Source: Lachnospiraceae bacterium
Lineage (GTDB): Bacteria > Bacillota > Clostridia > Lachnospirales > Lachnospiraceae
Direction of reading: 5' to 3'
Length of the DNA: 49,765 nt
Assembly (NCBI GenBank): GCA_024688505.1
Contig: JAILDZ010000074.1
Location: forward strand, 1-49,765
Below are positions 30,336 through 39,823 of the stretch, piece by piece. Within the stretch, counting starts at the first letter, position 1. Each line of letters starts with the position of its first letter. Both the position numbers and the translations under genes were made by a program. The notes beneath the pieces were generated by a model that made no database searches, was not told the origin of the DNA, and worked only from the letters and a program-made list of their open reading frames with translations.

Positions 30336-32936
30336 ATGAACATACAGAAATTCACGCAGAAATCTGTGGAAGCGGTAAATGACACAGAAAAGTTAGCATA
30401 TGAATTCGGTAATCAGGAAATAGAACAGGAGCACCTGCTCCTGGCTCTCCTTCGACAGGAAGGAGGCCTCATCCCGAAGCTCATAGAAAAGATGGAGATA
30501 GACTTAAACTACTTCACCAATGATATAGAGCAGATGGTGGGGAACCTCACTAAGGTGAGTGGCGGCCAGGTATATGTGGGAAAGAACTTAAACGAAGTCC
30601 TGATCCATGCCGAGGATGAGGCGAAAACCATGGGAGATGATTATGTGTCAGTGGAACATCTGGTGCTGTCTCTCATAGCGCATCCCAATAATAAAATGAA
30701 GGAGAAGCTCAGGGAATTCGGTTTCACCAGAGAACGTTTCCTGCAGGCTCTCTCCACAGTGCGGGGAAATCAGAGAGTGACCACCGATAATCCGGAAGGC
30801 ACCTATGATGCGCTTGAAAAATATGGCTTTGACATGGTGGAAAAGGCCAAAGAACAGAAGATGGACCCTGTCATAGGCCGCGACAGCGAGATCAGAAACG
30901 TGATCCGCATCCTTTCCAGAAAGACAAAGAATAATCCGGTGCTGATCGGTGAGCCCGGCGTTGGAAAAACAGCCGTGGTAGAGGGGCTGGCCCAGCGTAT
31001 AGTGGCAGGCGACGTGCCGGAAGGGCTTAAGAATAAAAAACTTTTCTCTCTGGACATGGGTTCGCTCATAGCGGGGGCAAAATACCGCGGAGAATTCGAA
31101 GAGCGTCTGAAGGCGGTCCTGGATGAGATAAAGAATTCCGACGGAGAAGTGATCCTTTTTATCGATGAGCTTCATCTTATCGTGGGAGCAGGAAAGACAG
31201 AAGGCTCCATGGACGCAGGGAACCTGCTGAAGCCGCTGCTGGCCAGAGGTGAGCTCCACTGTATAGGGGCTACCACACTGGATGAATACAGGGAATATAT
31301 CGAAAAAGATCAGGCTCTGGAGAGGCGATTCCAGCCGGTGCTGGTGGATGAACCCAGCGTGGAAGACACCATTTCCATCCTAAGAGGTATAAAAGACAGA
31401 TATGAAGTGTATCACGGCGTGAAGATCCAAGACGGAGCCCTGGTATCCGCAGCCACACTTTCCGACAGATATATTTCCGACAGATTCCTGCCGGATAAGG
31501 CCATAGACCTGGTGGATGAGGCATGTGCATCCATAAAGACAGAGCTTGACTCCATGCCCACGGAAGTGGATGAGCTGAACCGAAAGGTGATGCAGCTGGA
31601 AATAGAAGAGACTGCTCTTAAGAAAGAAACAGACAAGCTTTCATCGGACAGACTGGCAGAGCTTCAGAGCGATCTGGCAGAGCTTAGGGACAGGCTGAAT
31701 GAGAAGAAAGCCCAGTGGGATAACGAAAAGCAGGCAGTATCCAAGGTGGTGGAACTCCGTGAACAATTGGAGGATATACGCCGGGAGATACAGCTGGCAA
31801 AGCAGAATTACGATCTGGAAAAAGCTGCTGAACTGCAATACGGAAAGCTCCCCGAGATAGAAAGCCGACTCTTCGAGGAAGAAGATGCCCTGAAACAGAA
31901 GGGTGTGTCGCTGGTTCATGAAAGCGTGACAGAGGATGAGATAGCGAAGATCGTTTCACGCTGGACAGGCATACCTGTGGCTAAGCTGAATGAAACAGAG
32001 AGAAATAAGACGCTTCACCTGGATGAGGAGCTGCATAAGAGAGTCATCGGACAGGATGAAGCGGTGCAGAAGGTGACAGAAGCCATCATCAGGTCAAAGG
32101 CCGGTATAAAAGACCCGGATAAGCCCATAGGCTCGTTCCTGTTCATGGGTCCCACCGGAGTGGGAAAGACAGAGCTGGCTAAATCTCTGGCAGCCGCGCT
32201 TTTTGACGACGAGACCAATATGGTGCGTCTTGATATGTCCGAGTATATGGAAAAGCACAGTGTGTCCAGGCTGATCGGAGCACCTCCCGGATATGTGGGA
32301 TATGATGAGGGCGGACAGCTCACGGAGGCTGTGCGCAGAAAGCCCTATTCAGTGGTGCTCTTTGATGAAGTGGAGAAGGCTCATCCCGATGTGTTCAATG
32401 TGATGCTTCAGGTGCTGGATGACGGACGTATTACGGATTCACAGGGACGGACAGTGGATTTTAAGAACACCATCATCATCATGACCTCAAATATAGGATC
32501 TGAATATCTGCTGAACGGCATAGATAATGAGGGCAACATTAAGAAAGATGCTGAAGACATGGTGATGGCAGATCTTCGTGCTTCCTTCAGACCGGAATTC
32601 TTAAACAGACTGGATGAGATCATCCTCTTTAAGCCGCTCACCAAAGAGAATATCGGCGGCATCATGGACCTTCTCATCAGTGATCTGAATGAAAGGCTGG
32701 AAGACAGAGATATTCATGTGGAGCTTACTGAGGCTGCCAGGGATTATATCATTGAAAACGGATACGATCCCACATATGGCGCCCGTCCGCTGAAGAGATT
32801 CCTCCAGAAACATGTGGAGACCCTTTCTGCAAGGATCATCCTGGAGGGAGAGATCGCCATGGGCGACAAGATCCACATAGATTTGAAGGACGGCGAGCTC
32901 TTCGCTACGAAGCTGTCCTACAAATACGCAGACTGA
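30336..32936 (+). CDS. clpB: ATP-dependent disaggregase ClpB
   Basis: 866-residue Hsp100 chaperone that extracts proteins from aggregates together with DnaK. The N-terminal Clp-N repeats (about 1-145) are followed by AAA1 with Walker A GEPGVGKT at 205-212. A long coiled-coil middle domain rich in Glu/Lys/Leu (about 405-530), which marks ClpB as opposed to ClpA/ClpX, comes next. AAA2 has Walker A GPTGVGKT at 605-612 and the GYVGYDEGG pore-loop region. The C-terminus has [14 protein letters not shown]. No ClpP-binding IGF loop is seen. It is controlled by CIRCE (see operator), so a heat-shock response is expected. The stop is followed by the giant hairpin at 32943. Confidence 0.97.
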   Translation: MNIQKFTQKSVEAVNDTEKLAYEFGNQEIEQEHLLLALLRQEGGLIPKLIEKMEIDLNYFTNDIEQMVGNLTKVSGGQVYVGKNLNEVLIHAEDEAKTMGDDYVSVEHLVLSLIAHPNNKMKEKLREFGFTRERFLQALSTVRGNQRVTTDNPEGTYDALEKYGFDMVEKAKEQKMDPVIGRDSEIRNVIRILSRKTKNNPVLIGEPGVGKTAVVEGLAQRIVAGDVPEGLKNKKLFSLDMGSLIAGAKYRGEFEERLKAVLDEIKNSDGEVILFIDELHLIVGAGKTEGSMDAGNLLKPLLARGELHCIGATTLDEYREYIEKDQALERRFQPVLVDEPSVEDTISILRGIKDRYEVYHGVKIQDGALVSAATLSDRYISDRFLPDKAIDLVDEACASIKTELDSMPTEVDELNRKVMQLEIEETALKKETDKLSSDRLAELQSDLAELRDRLNEKKAQWDNEKQAVSKVVELREQLEDIRREIQLAKQNYDLEKAAELQYGKLPEIESRLFEEEDALKQKGVSLVHESVTEDEIAKIVSRWTGIPVAKLNETERNKTLHLDEELHKRVIGQDEAVQKVTEAIIRSKAGIKDPDKPIGSFLFMGPTGVGKTELAKSLAAALFDDETNMVRLDMSEYMEKHSVSRLIGAPPGYVGYDEGGQLTEAVRRKPYSVVLFDEVEKAHPDVFNVMLQVLDDGRITDSQGRTVDFKNTIIIMTSNIGSEYLLNGIDNEGNIKKDAEDMVMADLRASFRPEFLNRLDEIILFKPLTKENIGGIMDLLISDLNERLEDRDIHVELTEAARDYIIENGYDPTYGARPLKRFLQKHVETLSARIILEGEIAMGDKIHIDLKDGELFATKLSYKYAD

Positions 32937-32942
32937 AATCAA

Positions 32943-33152
32943 GGGCATAAATAAAGCCCCTCTGTAATAAGGTGAATTTCGAACATTTCGCCGCTTCTCA
33001 GCGAATTTGTATTTTGAACGGCTGCTTCGAGGACTGTTTGAGCGAAGCGAGTTCCGCAGAAGCAGCCACGGTTGTTCAAAATGCAAATGAGCATAGAAGC
33101 CAGGCGACGTGAGAAATTCATATTATTACAGAGGGGCTTTAAATTTATGCCC
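32943..33152. repeat. 210-bp giant inverted repeat with about 40-bp near-perfect terminal arms
   Basis: The left arm (32943-32980) and right arm (33113-33152) are reverse complements over about 38-40 bases with only a 2-base gap and a 2-base mismatch. Pairing continues inward (GCCGCTTCT with AGAAGCCAGGC, TATTTTGAAC with GTTCAAAATG, GGCTGCTTC with GAAGCAGCC) to an apex around TGTTTGAGCGAAGCGAGTTC (33037-33056). It fills the whole convergent gap between clpB and ribU. The outer arms carry GC-rich AAAGCCCCTCTG/CAGAGGGGCTTT and could terminate both genes. The size and TIRs also fit a MITE-like or REP-like repeat. Confidence 0.8.
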
Positions 33153-33158
33153 GTATAA

Positions 33159-33806
33159 TTATTCCGCCTTTACAAACTTGGATATCCGTTTGTAGATCAG
33201 GAATGTGATCACGGATACGATACCGTATTTTACGATATTAAAGGGGAAGATGGAGCAGAGCACCAGGGTCAGCATATCGTGCACGAAAGGATTCGTGGCG
33301 CTTCCCATGCCGATAAGCACTTCCTCTGTCATGCCGAAAAGCTTTATGTAAAGCGGGCACAGCAGGAATGCATTCATGAGGGACATCACTACTGATGTGG
33401 AAACAGTGCCTGCCACAAGACCGATGGCTGCCCTCTTTCTGGTCTTATTCTTAAAGTAAATGATGGAAGCAGGCAGGATGAAGCATATGCTTCCCACCAG
33501 GTTTGCCACCTCTCCCACACCTGCGGTGGAAGTTCCGTTAAGAACGAAATTAAGCAGGATCTTTATCAGAGCCACAATGCATCCTGCTACGGGGCCGAAG
33601 AGGAATCCGCCCAGGATCACCGGTAGTTCCGAAAAATCAAATTTGATAAAAGTGGGGGCCAGGGGGAAGGGAAATTCAAAAAGCATCAGGATGGCGCTTA
33701 ATGCACCCAGCATCCCTGTGGTGACGATCATTCTGGTCCTCATAGAGGATTTGGAAGATCCTTTCTTTGCAAGTGTTTCTGCGTCGTTAGAAGTAAAATT
33801 GTCCAT
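33159..33806 (-). CDS. ribU: Riboflavin ECF transporter S component RibU
   Basis: Substrate-binding membrane subunit for riboflavin uptake, working with the EcfA1/A2/T module. From ATG 33806 it has 215 residues with about six transmembrane helices. The family fits the loops (FEFPFPLAPTFIKFDFSELP, then GFLFGPVAGCIVALIKILLNF), and the control element is decisive: an FMN riboswitch precedes the gene. A longer reading frame runs upstream to 33917 but crosses the riboswitch and is not coding. The ribosome binding site AAAGGAG lies in the 3' end of the riboswitch. The gene is 31 kb from ecfAAT, so the S component is unlinked. Confidence 0.93.
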   Translation of the reverse strand: MDNFTSNDAETLAKKGSSKSSMRTRMIVTTGMLGALSAILMLFEFPFPLAPTFIKFDFSELPVILGGFLFGPVAGCIVALIKILLNFVLNGTSTAGVGEVANLVGSICFILPASIIYFKNKTRKRAAIGLVAGTVSTSVVMSLMNAFLLCPLYIKLFGMTEEVLIGMGSATNPFVHDMLTLVLCSIFPFNIVKYGIVSVITFLIYKRISKFVKAE

Positions 33807-33816
33807 AAAAAAAGCT

Positions 33817-33922
33817 CCTTTCTCATCCGGACTATACCGTCGGTTCCGGAATCTCACCGGATCATGCCTCTCGGCTTGCGGACTATACCGCCGGTGGGGA
33901 ATCAAACCCCGCCTCAAAGATA
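33817..33922 (-). promoter_or_regulatory. FMN (RFN) riboswitch controlling ribU
   Basis: On the minus strand the conserved blocks appear in order: GGCGGGGTTTGATTCCCCACC, CGGCGGTATAGTCCGC, GAGAGGC, CCGGTGAGATTCCGGAACCG, ACGGTATAGTCCGGATGAGA. The closing P1 strand AAAGG is part of the ribU Shine-Dalgarno AAAGGAG. FMN binding should therefore trap the ribosome binding site, suggesting translational control; no intrinsic terminator is seen between it and the ATG. Confidence 0.96.
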
Positions 33923-33929
33923 CTCCTTG

Positions 33930-33958
33930 ATATTAGCATTGCGAAAAAGGGCTGTCAA
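33930..33958 (-). promoter_or_regulatory. Promoter of the riboswitch-ribU transcript
   Basis: Minus strand: consensus TTGACA (33958-33953), a 17-base spacer and TAATAT (33935-33930). Transcription would start close to the 5' edge of the riboswitch (about 33922). Confidence 0.8.
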
Positions 33959-34049
33959 TACAAAAAAACATGATAAAAAAATGCGTATAATCTATGTATT
34001 TTCGGAACAATATGTTATCATATCAGAGAATAAATATTTGGAGGTCTAA

Positions 34050-35132
34050 ATGGAAGAATTTGAATCCGGTCTTCGGAGGATAATGCTTAAATCTATATGG
34101 ATAGCCATTTGGGTGGTCCTGATATTTGATATTGGGAGCCTGATCTTTTTGGTGATGACGAAGCAGGGCAATAATCTGGCCCTTTATCTTTTATTCCATG
34201 TGATAATTCCATCTGCCGCAAATATGGGCGTGTATGTCTTCGCAAAGTCCGCTGACGGGGATCTGAGTTATGCCGCCGTGAAGAAGAACAGGTATGTGGC
34301 TCTCGCTATGATGGTTCAGGCGGGAGTTATTTCAGTATTCCATGCAGATATAGGGCCTTTATGGCTTCTTCCCGCTGTCTCGGCGCTTTTTTCCAATCTG
34401 TATTCCGATGAGGTTCTGTTTAAGACCGAGATTATCATTAATTATGTAGTGATCTTTATCACGGCATACAGTTATGTGTTCACGAACAGAGACCGGGTGA
34501 CTGAAGCCCTTCTTTTCACCGGATCCGCCATAGTGGTCAGTGCCATAATAATGGAGATCTGCAAAGGCTTTATGAAGCGTGCATCGCTGTACAGTGCCAG
34601 TCATGAAGAAGTCGTGGAGCAATCCGAAGAATACGAAAAAGAGCTGCAGTATGATGTGCTCACAAAGGTATACAGCCGTAAATACCTCATGACCAGAGCA
34701 GAAGAGCATATGAAGTCTGCGGGAAACAATAACCCTGTTTCCGTGGGGATGATAGATATTGATAATTTCAAGAAGGTAAACGACACCTATGGCCATGAAA
34801 ACGGCGATGTGGTGCTGGCGCACCTGGGCGAGATACTCAGGTCATATATCACGGATAAGGTCACCGTGGGACGTTTCGGCGGTGAGGAATTCGTTATCAT
34901 AGTGGAAGGCCAGGGTAAGGACGACAGCTGCAATATATTAAAGGAGATGCTGAGCAGGTTCTCCGATCAGAAATACGATTTCACAGATAACCGTATCACC
35001 TTCAGTGGCGGCATGGTGACAGTTTATGAGCCGGGATGCAACTTCAATTCGGTGCTTCACGCGGCAGACATGGCACTGTACACCTCTAAGGAAAACGGAA
35101 AGAATCAGATCACAATAGGAAGAATGCAATAA
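34050..35132 (+). CDS. Membrane-bound diguanylate cyclase (GGDEF domain)
   Basis: 360 residues. The N-terminal half has about six transmembrane helices (15-38 through 150-172) without a recognised sensor family. A short coiled-coil linker (ASHEEVVEQSEEYEKELQYD) joins the C-terminal GGDEF domain. The active site is GGEEF at residues 277-281, a functional variant, with IDNFKKVNDTYGHENGD as the substrate/metal half. No RxxD inhibitory site is seen at the expected position 5 residues before GGEEF. It should make c-di-GMP. The stop overlaps the start of the XpaC-like gene by one base. Confidence 0.9.
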   Translation: MEEFESGLRRIMLKSIWIAIWVVLIFDIGSLIFLVMTKQGNNLALYLLFHVIIPSAANMGVYVFAKSADGDLSYAAVKKNRYVALAMMVQAGVISVFHADIGPLWLLPAVSALFSNLYSDEVLFKTEIIINYVVIFITAYSYVFTNRDRVTEALLFTGSAIVVSAIIMEICKGFMKRASLYSASHEEVVEQSEEYEKELQYDVLTKVYSRKYLMTRAEEHMKSAGNNNPVSVGMIDIDNFKKVNDTYGHENGDVVLAHLGEILRSYITDKVTVGRFGGEEFVIIVEGQGKDDSCNILKEMLSRFSDQKYDFTDNRITFSGGMVTVYEPGCNFNSVLHAADMALYTSKENGKNQITIGRMQ

Positions 35133-36412
35133 TGAATCAAAATGATCTGCTCCGTGCAGGAAGCGACATTTTGAACGCTGTCACGGACGCTGTAGAGAAT
35201 AACGACTTTTCCGACCTCAGCCGTCGGATCCAGAATACCATAGGAGACACCATATCACAGTCTCTTTCCACCCCGAGACAGGCACCTAATACGCCTGCCG
35301 TACGTCGTGATCAAAATCCGTACAATTCGGGGGCCAATCCCTACAAGAACAGTAAGAATAAAAACGGTTCCAGGGTCGTACGGGGCGATGCCGGCAATCC
35401 CCATAAGACAGTGGTCAACAACATGGGACAGATGGCCGAGTTTCGTTCCGGCAGGAAAATTACCCCCTTCATGCAGAGAAATGTGAGCGGTGCCGTCCCC
35501 ATACTTAAGATCATTTTCGGGGTCATAGGCCTTTTGAATTTTGGACTGCTTGCTATTGGAGGACTCGCTCTCTTGCTGGATGAGTTTTCACCGGGTTATC
35601 TGGTTGCGGAGCTGTTTATCGTGGCTATCGCCGGACTATTCACATGGATGACGGTGTCGGGAGCCATGGACAAAGGGCTCATAGACAGATACAAGCTCTA
35701 CGGATCCATCATTGGAGACAATGAGTTTTATGATATCAGGACCCTGACATCGGCGCTGGGGAAAAAGGCTTCCGATGTGCTTAAGGACATTAAGAAGATG
35801 ATGAAAAAGGGCATACTTCCGCAGGTGCGTCTGGATAAAAGCGAGACCACCATCATGATGACGGAGAGAGCCTTCGACCAGTATATCCAGTCCGAAGAAT
35901 CCCGAAAGGAACGGGAAAAGGAAGAAGCGGAGAAATACAGCGAGTATGATTCTCCCGAACAAGCCAAGGAAGTGGAAGCCATCATAAAGGAAGGCAATGC
36001 ATATATCAATGCCATTAATAAGGCCAACGATGACATTCCGGATAAGGCTCTTTCGGATAAACTGGACACTCTGGTGTCCATTATGGACAGGATATTCGAC
36101 CAGGTGAAAAAGGATCCCGGAAGTGCCAAGAACTTACGGCGTTTCATGGATTTCTACCTGCCTACCACCACAAAGCTTCTGAATGCATATATAGAGCTTC
36201 AGAATCAGCCCGAGACGGATAATGTGAAGGCCACCAAGAGGGAGATAGAAGAATCCATAGATACCATCAATAACGGATTTGAGAAGCTGCTGGACAGCCT
36301 CTTTGAGGAGATGGCCATGGACATTTCTTCGGATATATCGGTCATGAAGACCATGATGGCGCAGGACGGTCTCACAGACGACGGAATGAACAGTACTTCA
36401 GGATTATCATAA
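35132..36412 (+). CDS. XpaC-like protein (5-bromo-4-chloroindolyl phosphate hydrolysis family)
   Basis: 426 residues. The N-terminus (LRAGSDILNAVTDAVENNDFSDLSR) and the C-terminal helical part (RRFMDFYLPTTTKLLNAYIEL) match XpaC-family proteins. A pair of hydrophobic segments lies at about 125-150 and 155-175. A charged coiled-coil stretch (about 250-275) follows. XpaC is named for a phosphatase-like phenotype but no phosphatase motif is visible. It precedes a TelA/YaaN-like gene, the same order as xpaC-yaaN in Bacillus, and follows a diguanylate cyclase in an overlapping arrangement. Confidence 0.82.
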   Translation: MNQNDLLRAGSDILNAVTDAVENNDFSDLSRRIQNTIGDTISQSLSTPRQAPNTPAVRRDQNPYNSGANPYKNSKNKNGSRVVRGDAGNPHKTVVNNMGQMAEFRSGRKITPFMQRNVSGAVPILKIIFGVIGLLNFGLLAIGGLALLLDEFSPGYLVAELFIVAIAGLFTWMTVSGAMDKGLIDRYKLYGSIIGDNEFYDIRTLTSALGKKASDVLKDIKKMMKKGILPQVRLDKSETTIMMTERAFDQYIQSEESRKEREKEEAEKYSEYDSPEQAKEVEAIIKEGNAYINAINKANDDIPDKALSDKLDTLVSIMDRIFDQVKKDPGSAKNLRRFMDFYLPTTTKLLNAYIELQNQPETDNVKATKREIEESIDTINNGFEKLLDSLFEEMAMDISSDISVMKTMMAQDGLTDDGMNSTSGLS

Positions 36413-36426
36413 AGGAGAGTAACAAA

Positions 36427-37596
36427 ATGGAAGATTTAGAAAAGCTGAAACAGGAAGTCCCCACACTCACATTCGGAGAAGTGTCCACGGAGCCGGATCT
36501 GCCGGCAGCGGCACCGGAAACAGGTACAGGTGTGGCAGCACCTAAAATGGATGACTCCATTCTTTCGGAAGAGGAGAAGAAACAGGCAGAGGCTTTTGCA
36601 AATACCATAGACATCACAAATTCTCAGGCCATCATGAATTACGGCGCAGGCACACAGAGCAAGATGGCAAAGTTCTCTGAGGATACTCTGAATGATGTGA
36701 AGACAAAGGATATGGGGGAAGTGGGAGATATGATCACAGACCTCATCAACCAGCTGAAGAATTTCGATGTGGACGAGAATGACAAGGGATTCTTAAAGAT
36801 CTTTAAAAAAGGTGCGAACAAGCTGGAGACCATCAAGACTCAGTACAGCAAGGTGGAAACAAACGTGACCACTATCTCAAAGGAGCTGGATAAGCATCAG
36901 CAGACACTCCTTAAGGATATCGCCACACTGGATAAGATGTATGAGCTGAACCTGGTATATTTTAAAGAGCTCACCATGTATATCATTGCCGGCAAGAAGA
37001 AGCTGGAGGAAGCCAGATCCACAGAACTGGTGGCTCTTCAGAGAAAGGCTGCAGAGACAGGCCTTCCCGAGGATGCTCAGGCAGCAAAGGATTATGCGGC
37101 TATGTGTGACCGTTTCGAAAAGAAGATCTATGATCTGGAACTTACCAGGACCATTGCCCTTCAGACAGGTCCTCAGATCCGCATGGTGCAGAACAGTAAC
37201 ACCATGATGGTGGAAAAGATCCAGTCCACTATAGTAAACACCATCCCACTCTGGAAGAACCAGATGGTGATAGCCATAGGTGTGGAGCATGCCAACGCGG
37301 CAGCCAAGGCTCAGAAGGAAGTTTCCGACATGACAAACGAGCTCCTGAAGAAGAATGCCGATAAGCTGAAGGTGGCCACCATAGAGGCAGCCAAGGAATC
37401 CGAAAGAGGTATCGTGGATATAGAGACTCTTCGTCATACTAATGAGCAGCTGATCTCCACTCTGGATGAAGTGCTTGTGATCCAGAAGGAAGGCAAGGAA
37501 AAGAGAAAAGAAGCGGAGCAGGAACTGGTAGAGATCGAAAGCCAGCTTAAGGACAAGCTCCTTGAAGCCGCAAGGCAGAATGAAGCAGGAGAGTAG
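36427..37596 (+). CDS. TelA/YaaN-family toxic-anion-resistance protein
   Basis: 389 residues, almost entirely helical and soluble. It contains the TelA/KlaA family region IKTQYSKVETNVTTISKELDKH, LLKDIATLDKMYELNLVYFKEL and TMYIIAGKKKLEE, followed by AAETGLPEDAQAAKDY and QNSNTMMVEKIQSTIVNTIPLWKNQM. The family is associated with tellurite resistance or envelope stress; the mechanism is unclear and the name may mislead. It follows the XpaC-like gene by 14 bases with an AAAGGAG ribosome binding site, and its end overlaps the region upstream of pncB. Confidence 0.88.
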   Translation: MEDLEKLKQEVPTLTFGEVSTEPDLPAAAPETGTGVAAPKMDDSILSEEEKKQAEAFANTIDITNSQAIMNYGAGTQSKMAKFSEDTLNDVKTKDMGEVGDMITDLINQLKNFDVDENDKGFLKIFKKGANKLETIKTQYSKVETNVTTISKELDKHQQTLLKDIATLDKMYELNLVYFKELTMYIIAGKKKLEEARSTELVALQRKAAETGLPEDAQAAKDYAAMCDRFEKKIYDLELTRTIALQTGPQIRMVQNSNTMMVEKIQSTIVNTIPLWKNQMVIAIGVEHANAAAKAQKEVSDMTNELLKKNADKLKVATIEAAKESERGIVDIETLRHTNEQLISTLDEVLVIQKEGKEKRKEAEQELVEIESQLKDKLLEAARQNEAGE

Positions 37597-37609
37597 AGGC
37601 GATACGGAA

Positions 37610-39070
37610 ATGATGAGTGGAAAGAAACAATGGGAAGAGCGTAATCTGTCTATGGTCATGGATCTCTACGAGATGACCATGAGTAACGGATACTTTAAAG
37701 AAGGGAATATCGAAGACTGTGTGGTTTTTGATGTGTTCTACCGCAGGAATCCGGACGAGGGAGGCTTTGCCATCTTCGCAGGTCTGGAGCAGATTGTGGA
37801 ATACATAGAAAACTTCCATTTTTCAGACGAAGATGTGAAGTATCTTCGAAGCAAGAATCTCTATTCCGATGAATTTCTGGAGTATCTGTGGCAGTTTAAA
37901 TTCAAGGGTGATATATATGCACTGCCGGAAGGCACCATCATGTATCCCGATGAGCCCATAATCACAGTGGTGGCACCTCTCATAGATGCTCAGCTTATCG
38001 AGACAGCCATACTCCTTGAAGTGAACCATCAGTCTCTCATAGCTACAAAGACCAGACGTATCGTGAAGGCTGCTGAGGGCAGATCTGTGGCGGACTTCGG
38101 AGCCAGAAGAGCCCACAACATGGATGCGGCAGTATACGGGGCCAGAGCTGCCCTCATCGGAGGAGCATCTTCCACAGCTACAGTGCTGGCAGGACAGATG
38201 TTTGATATGCCTATTTCAGGTACCATGGCCCATAGCTGGGTAATGTTCTTTGATGACGAATTCACTGCTTTTAAGAAATTTGCGGAAGTATATCCGGATA
38301 ATTCCATCCTCCTGGTGGACACATATGACGTGCTCGGAAGCGGTGTGCCGAATGCTATCCGCACAGCCAAGGAAGTGCTGGAACCCATGGGCAAGCGCCT
38401 GAAGGGAATCCGACTGGACAGCGGCGACCTGGCATATCTTTCAAAGAAGGCCAGAAAGATGCTGGATGATGCAGGGCTTAATGACGCCATCATAGTGGCA
38501 TCAAACAGCCTTGATGAGTTTACCATACATTCTCTTATAACACAGGGAGCCATGATCGATTCCTTTGGCGTGGGCGAAAGACTCATCACATCAAAGAGCG
38601 AGCCCGTATTCGGTGCGGTATATAAGCTGGCTGCCGTGGAAAAGAACGGCAGGATGATACCGAAGATCAAGGTGTCCGAGAACGTGGAGAAGATCACCAA
38701 TCCGGGCAGAAAGAATCTGTACAGAGTATATGATGAAGAAGGAAAGGCAGTGGCAGATGTCATAGCATGCGATGATGAGCATCTGGAAAACGGAAGCTCG
38801 GCGGATTGTATAGATCCCCAGAAACCATGGAAGACCAGACATTTCGAGAACTGTGTGTTCAAGCCTCTTCAGAAACAGATATTTAAAGATGGAAAGCTGG
38901 TTTCCGATATGCCTTCCGTGACCGAGATAGCAGCCTTCGTGAAGAAACAGCTCAGTGAAGAGATATGGGAAGAAGAACAGCGTTTCGAATATCCCCATCG
39001 TCATTATCTTGATATGACAAAGAAATACTATGCAATGAAGAATGAGTTGCTGGAGTCTCTGAAGGTATAA
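37610..39070 (+). CDS. pncB: Nicotinate phosphoribosyltransferase
   Basis: Makes nicotinate mononucleotide from nicotinate and PRPP with ATP, the first step of NAD salvage (Preiss-Handler). I set the start at ATG 37610 (MMSGKKQWEERNLSMVMDLYEMTMS), since family proteins begin close to RNLxxxxDLYELTM. Upstream in-frame ATGs at 37562 and 37580 lie in telA, and no choice has a strong ribosome binding site. 486 residues. The hinge SVADFGARRAHNMDAA and the GIRLDSGDLAYLSKKAR motif of the phosphate-binding barrel are characteristic. 5 bases separate it from uridine kinase, so nucleotide salvage genes are grouped. Confidence 0.94.
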   Translation: MMSGKKQWEERNLSMVMDLYEMTMSNGYFKEGNIEDCVVFDVFYRRNPDEGGFAIFAGLEQIVEYIENFHFSDEDVKYLRSKNLYSDEFLEYLWQFKFKGDIYALPEGTIMYPDEPIITVVAPLIDAQLIETAILLEVNHQSLIATKTRRIVKAAEGRSVADFGARRAHNMDAAVYGARAALIGGASSTATVLAGQMFDMPISGTMAHSWVMFFDDEFTAFKKFAEVYPDNSILLVDTYDVLGSGVPNAIRTAKEVLEPMGKRLKGIRLDSGDLAYLSKKARKMLDDAGLNDAIIVASNSLDEFTIHSLITQGAMIDSFGVGERLITSKSEPVFGAVYKLAAVEKNGRMIPKIKVSENVEKITNPGRKNLYRVYDEEGKAVADVIACDDEHLENGSSADCIDPQKPWKTRHFENCVFKPLQKQIFKDGKLVSDMPSVTEIAAFVKKQLSEEIWEEEQRFEYPHRHYLDMTKKYYAMKNELLESLKV

Positions 39071-39074
39071 ACTA

Positions 39075-39704
39075 TTGAACAGAGTATGTGTAGTGGGGGT
39101 GGCAGGAGGCACAGCCTCGGGAAAGACCACCATAGTTAAGAAAATAGCGGAATACTTCGGAAATGATCTGGTGGTCATCAGTCATGACAGTTACTATAAG
39201 GCTCATGACAATATGACTTATGAGGAAAGAAGCCAGCTGAACTATGACCATCCCGATGCGTTTGAAACGGAGAGGATGGCGAATGATGTCAGGGACCTGA
39301 TCAAGGGACATCCGGTGGAGGTTCCGGTCTATGACTTCACCATACATAACAGATCCGAAGATACCGTGAGGGTGGAGCCGAAGCCTGTCATCATCCTGGA
39401 AGGCATCCTGATCCTGGAGAATAAAGAACTTCGTGATCTTATGGATGCGAAGATCTATGTGGACACCGACGCGGATGAAAGACTCATGCGGCGTATCAAA
39501 AGGGATATGGTGGAGAGAGCAAGGAGCATAGAGTCCATTATGGATCAATATGCAAACACCGTTAAACCCATGCATGAAGAATTCGTGGAACCGTCAAAAA
39601 AATATGCGGATATCATTATCCCGCGAGGCGGAGGAAACGCCACAGGCATCGAGATGCTGATGGAGTATCTGAAATCACTTATAGCACTGGGCCGGGAGGA
39701 TTAA
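39075..39704 (+). CDS. udk: Uridine/cytidine kinase
   Basis: Phosphorylates uridine and cytidine in pyrimidine salvage. 209 residues. The Walker A GGTASGKTT (11-19) is followed by VVISHDSYYKAHD, typical of uridine kinase, and the RIKRDMVERARSIESI lid. The start is TTG at 39075, preceded by GAAGG; it is needed to keep the GVAGGTASGKT strand. The gene ends in a terminator that uses its own last codons. It is cotranscribed with pncB. Confidence 0.93.
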   Translation: MNRVCVVGVAGGTASGKTTIVKKIAEYFGNDLVVISHDSYYKAHDNMTYEERSQLNYDHPDAFETERMANDVRDLIKGHPVEVPVYDFTIHNRSEDTVRVEPKPVIILEGILILENKELRDLMDAKIYVDTDADERLMRRIKRDMVERARSIESIMDQYANTVKPMHEEFVEPSKKYADIIIPRGGGNATGIEMLMEYLKSLIALGRED

Positions 39705-39724
39705 ACCTGCCGGCTCTTTTTTTA
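39691..39724 (+). terminator. Terminator overlapping the udk stop
   Basis: GCCGG (39691-39695) / CCGGC (39710-39714), continued by AGG/CCT past a G-G mismatch, then TCTTTTTTTAT. The ascending arm lies in the last codons of udk. A second hairpin follows at 39722-39755 (TTATCACG...CGTGATAA with ACGGGG/CCCCGT), possibly for the same purpose. Confidence 0.82.
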
Positions 39725-39788
39725 TCACGAACGGGGAATACCCCGTCCGTGATAAAGCCTCTGGCGGGATGCCTCTGACTTAAGCATC

Positions 39789-39817
39789 TTGCATTCTGCA
39801 AACGTACGTTCTATAAT
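39789..39817 (+). promoter_or_regulatory. SOS-controlled promoter with LexA box for the Y-family polymerase
   Basis: TTGCAT (39789-39794), a 17-base spacer and TATAAT (39812-39817). The spacer contains CAAACGTACGTTCT (39799-39812), matching 12 of 14 positions of the Gram-positive SOS box CGAACRNRYGTTYC. LexA binding would block RNA polymerase directly. Confidence 0.88.
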
Positions 39818-39823
39818 ACGGAT

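Noticed and set aside
33807..33917. N-terminal extension of ribU
   Set aside because: These codons coincide exactly with the conserved FMN riboswitch, and ATG 33806 has a good ribosome binding site.
33460..33930. Plus-strand open frame of 156 codons opposite ribU
   Set aside because: It is antisense to ribU and the riboswitch and has an amino-acid pattern that mirrors the real gene; no ribosome binding site.
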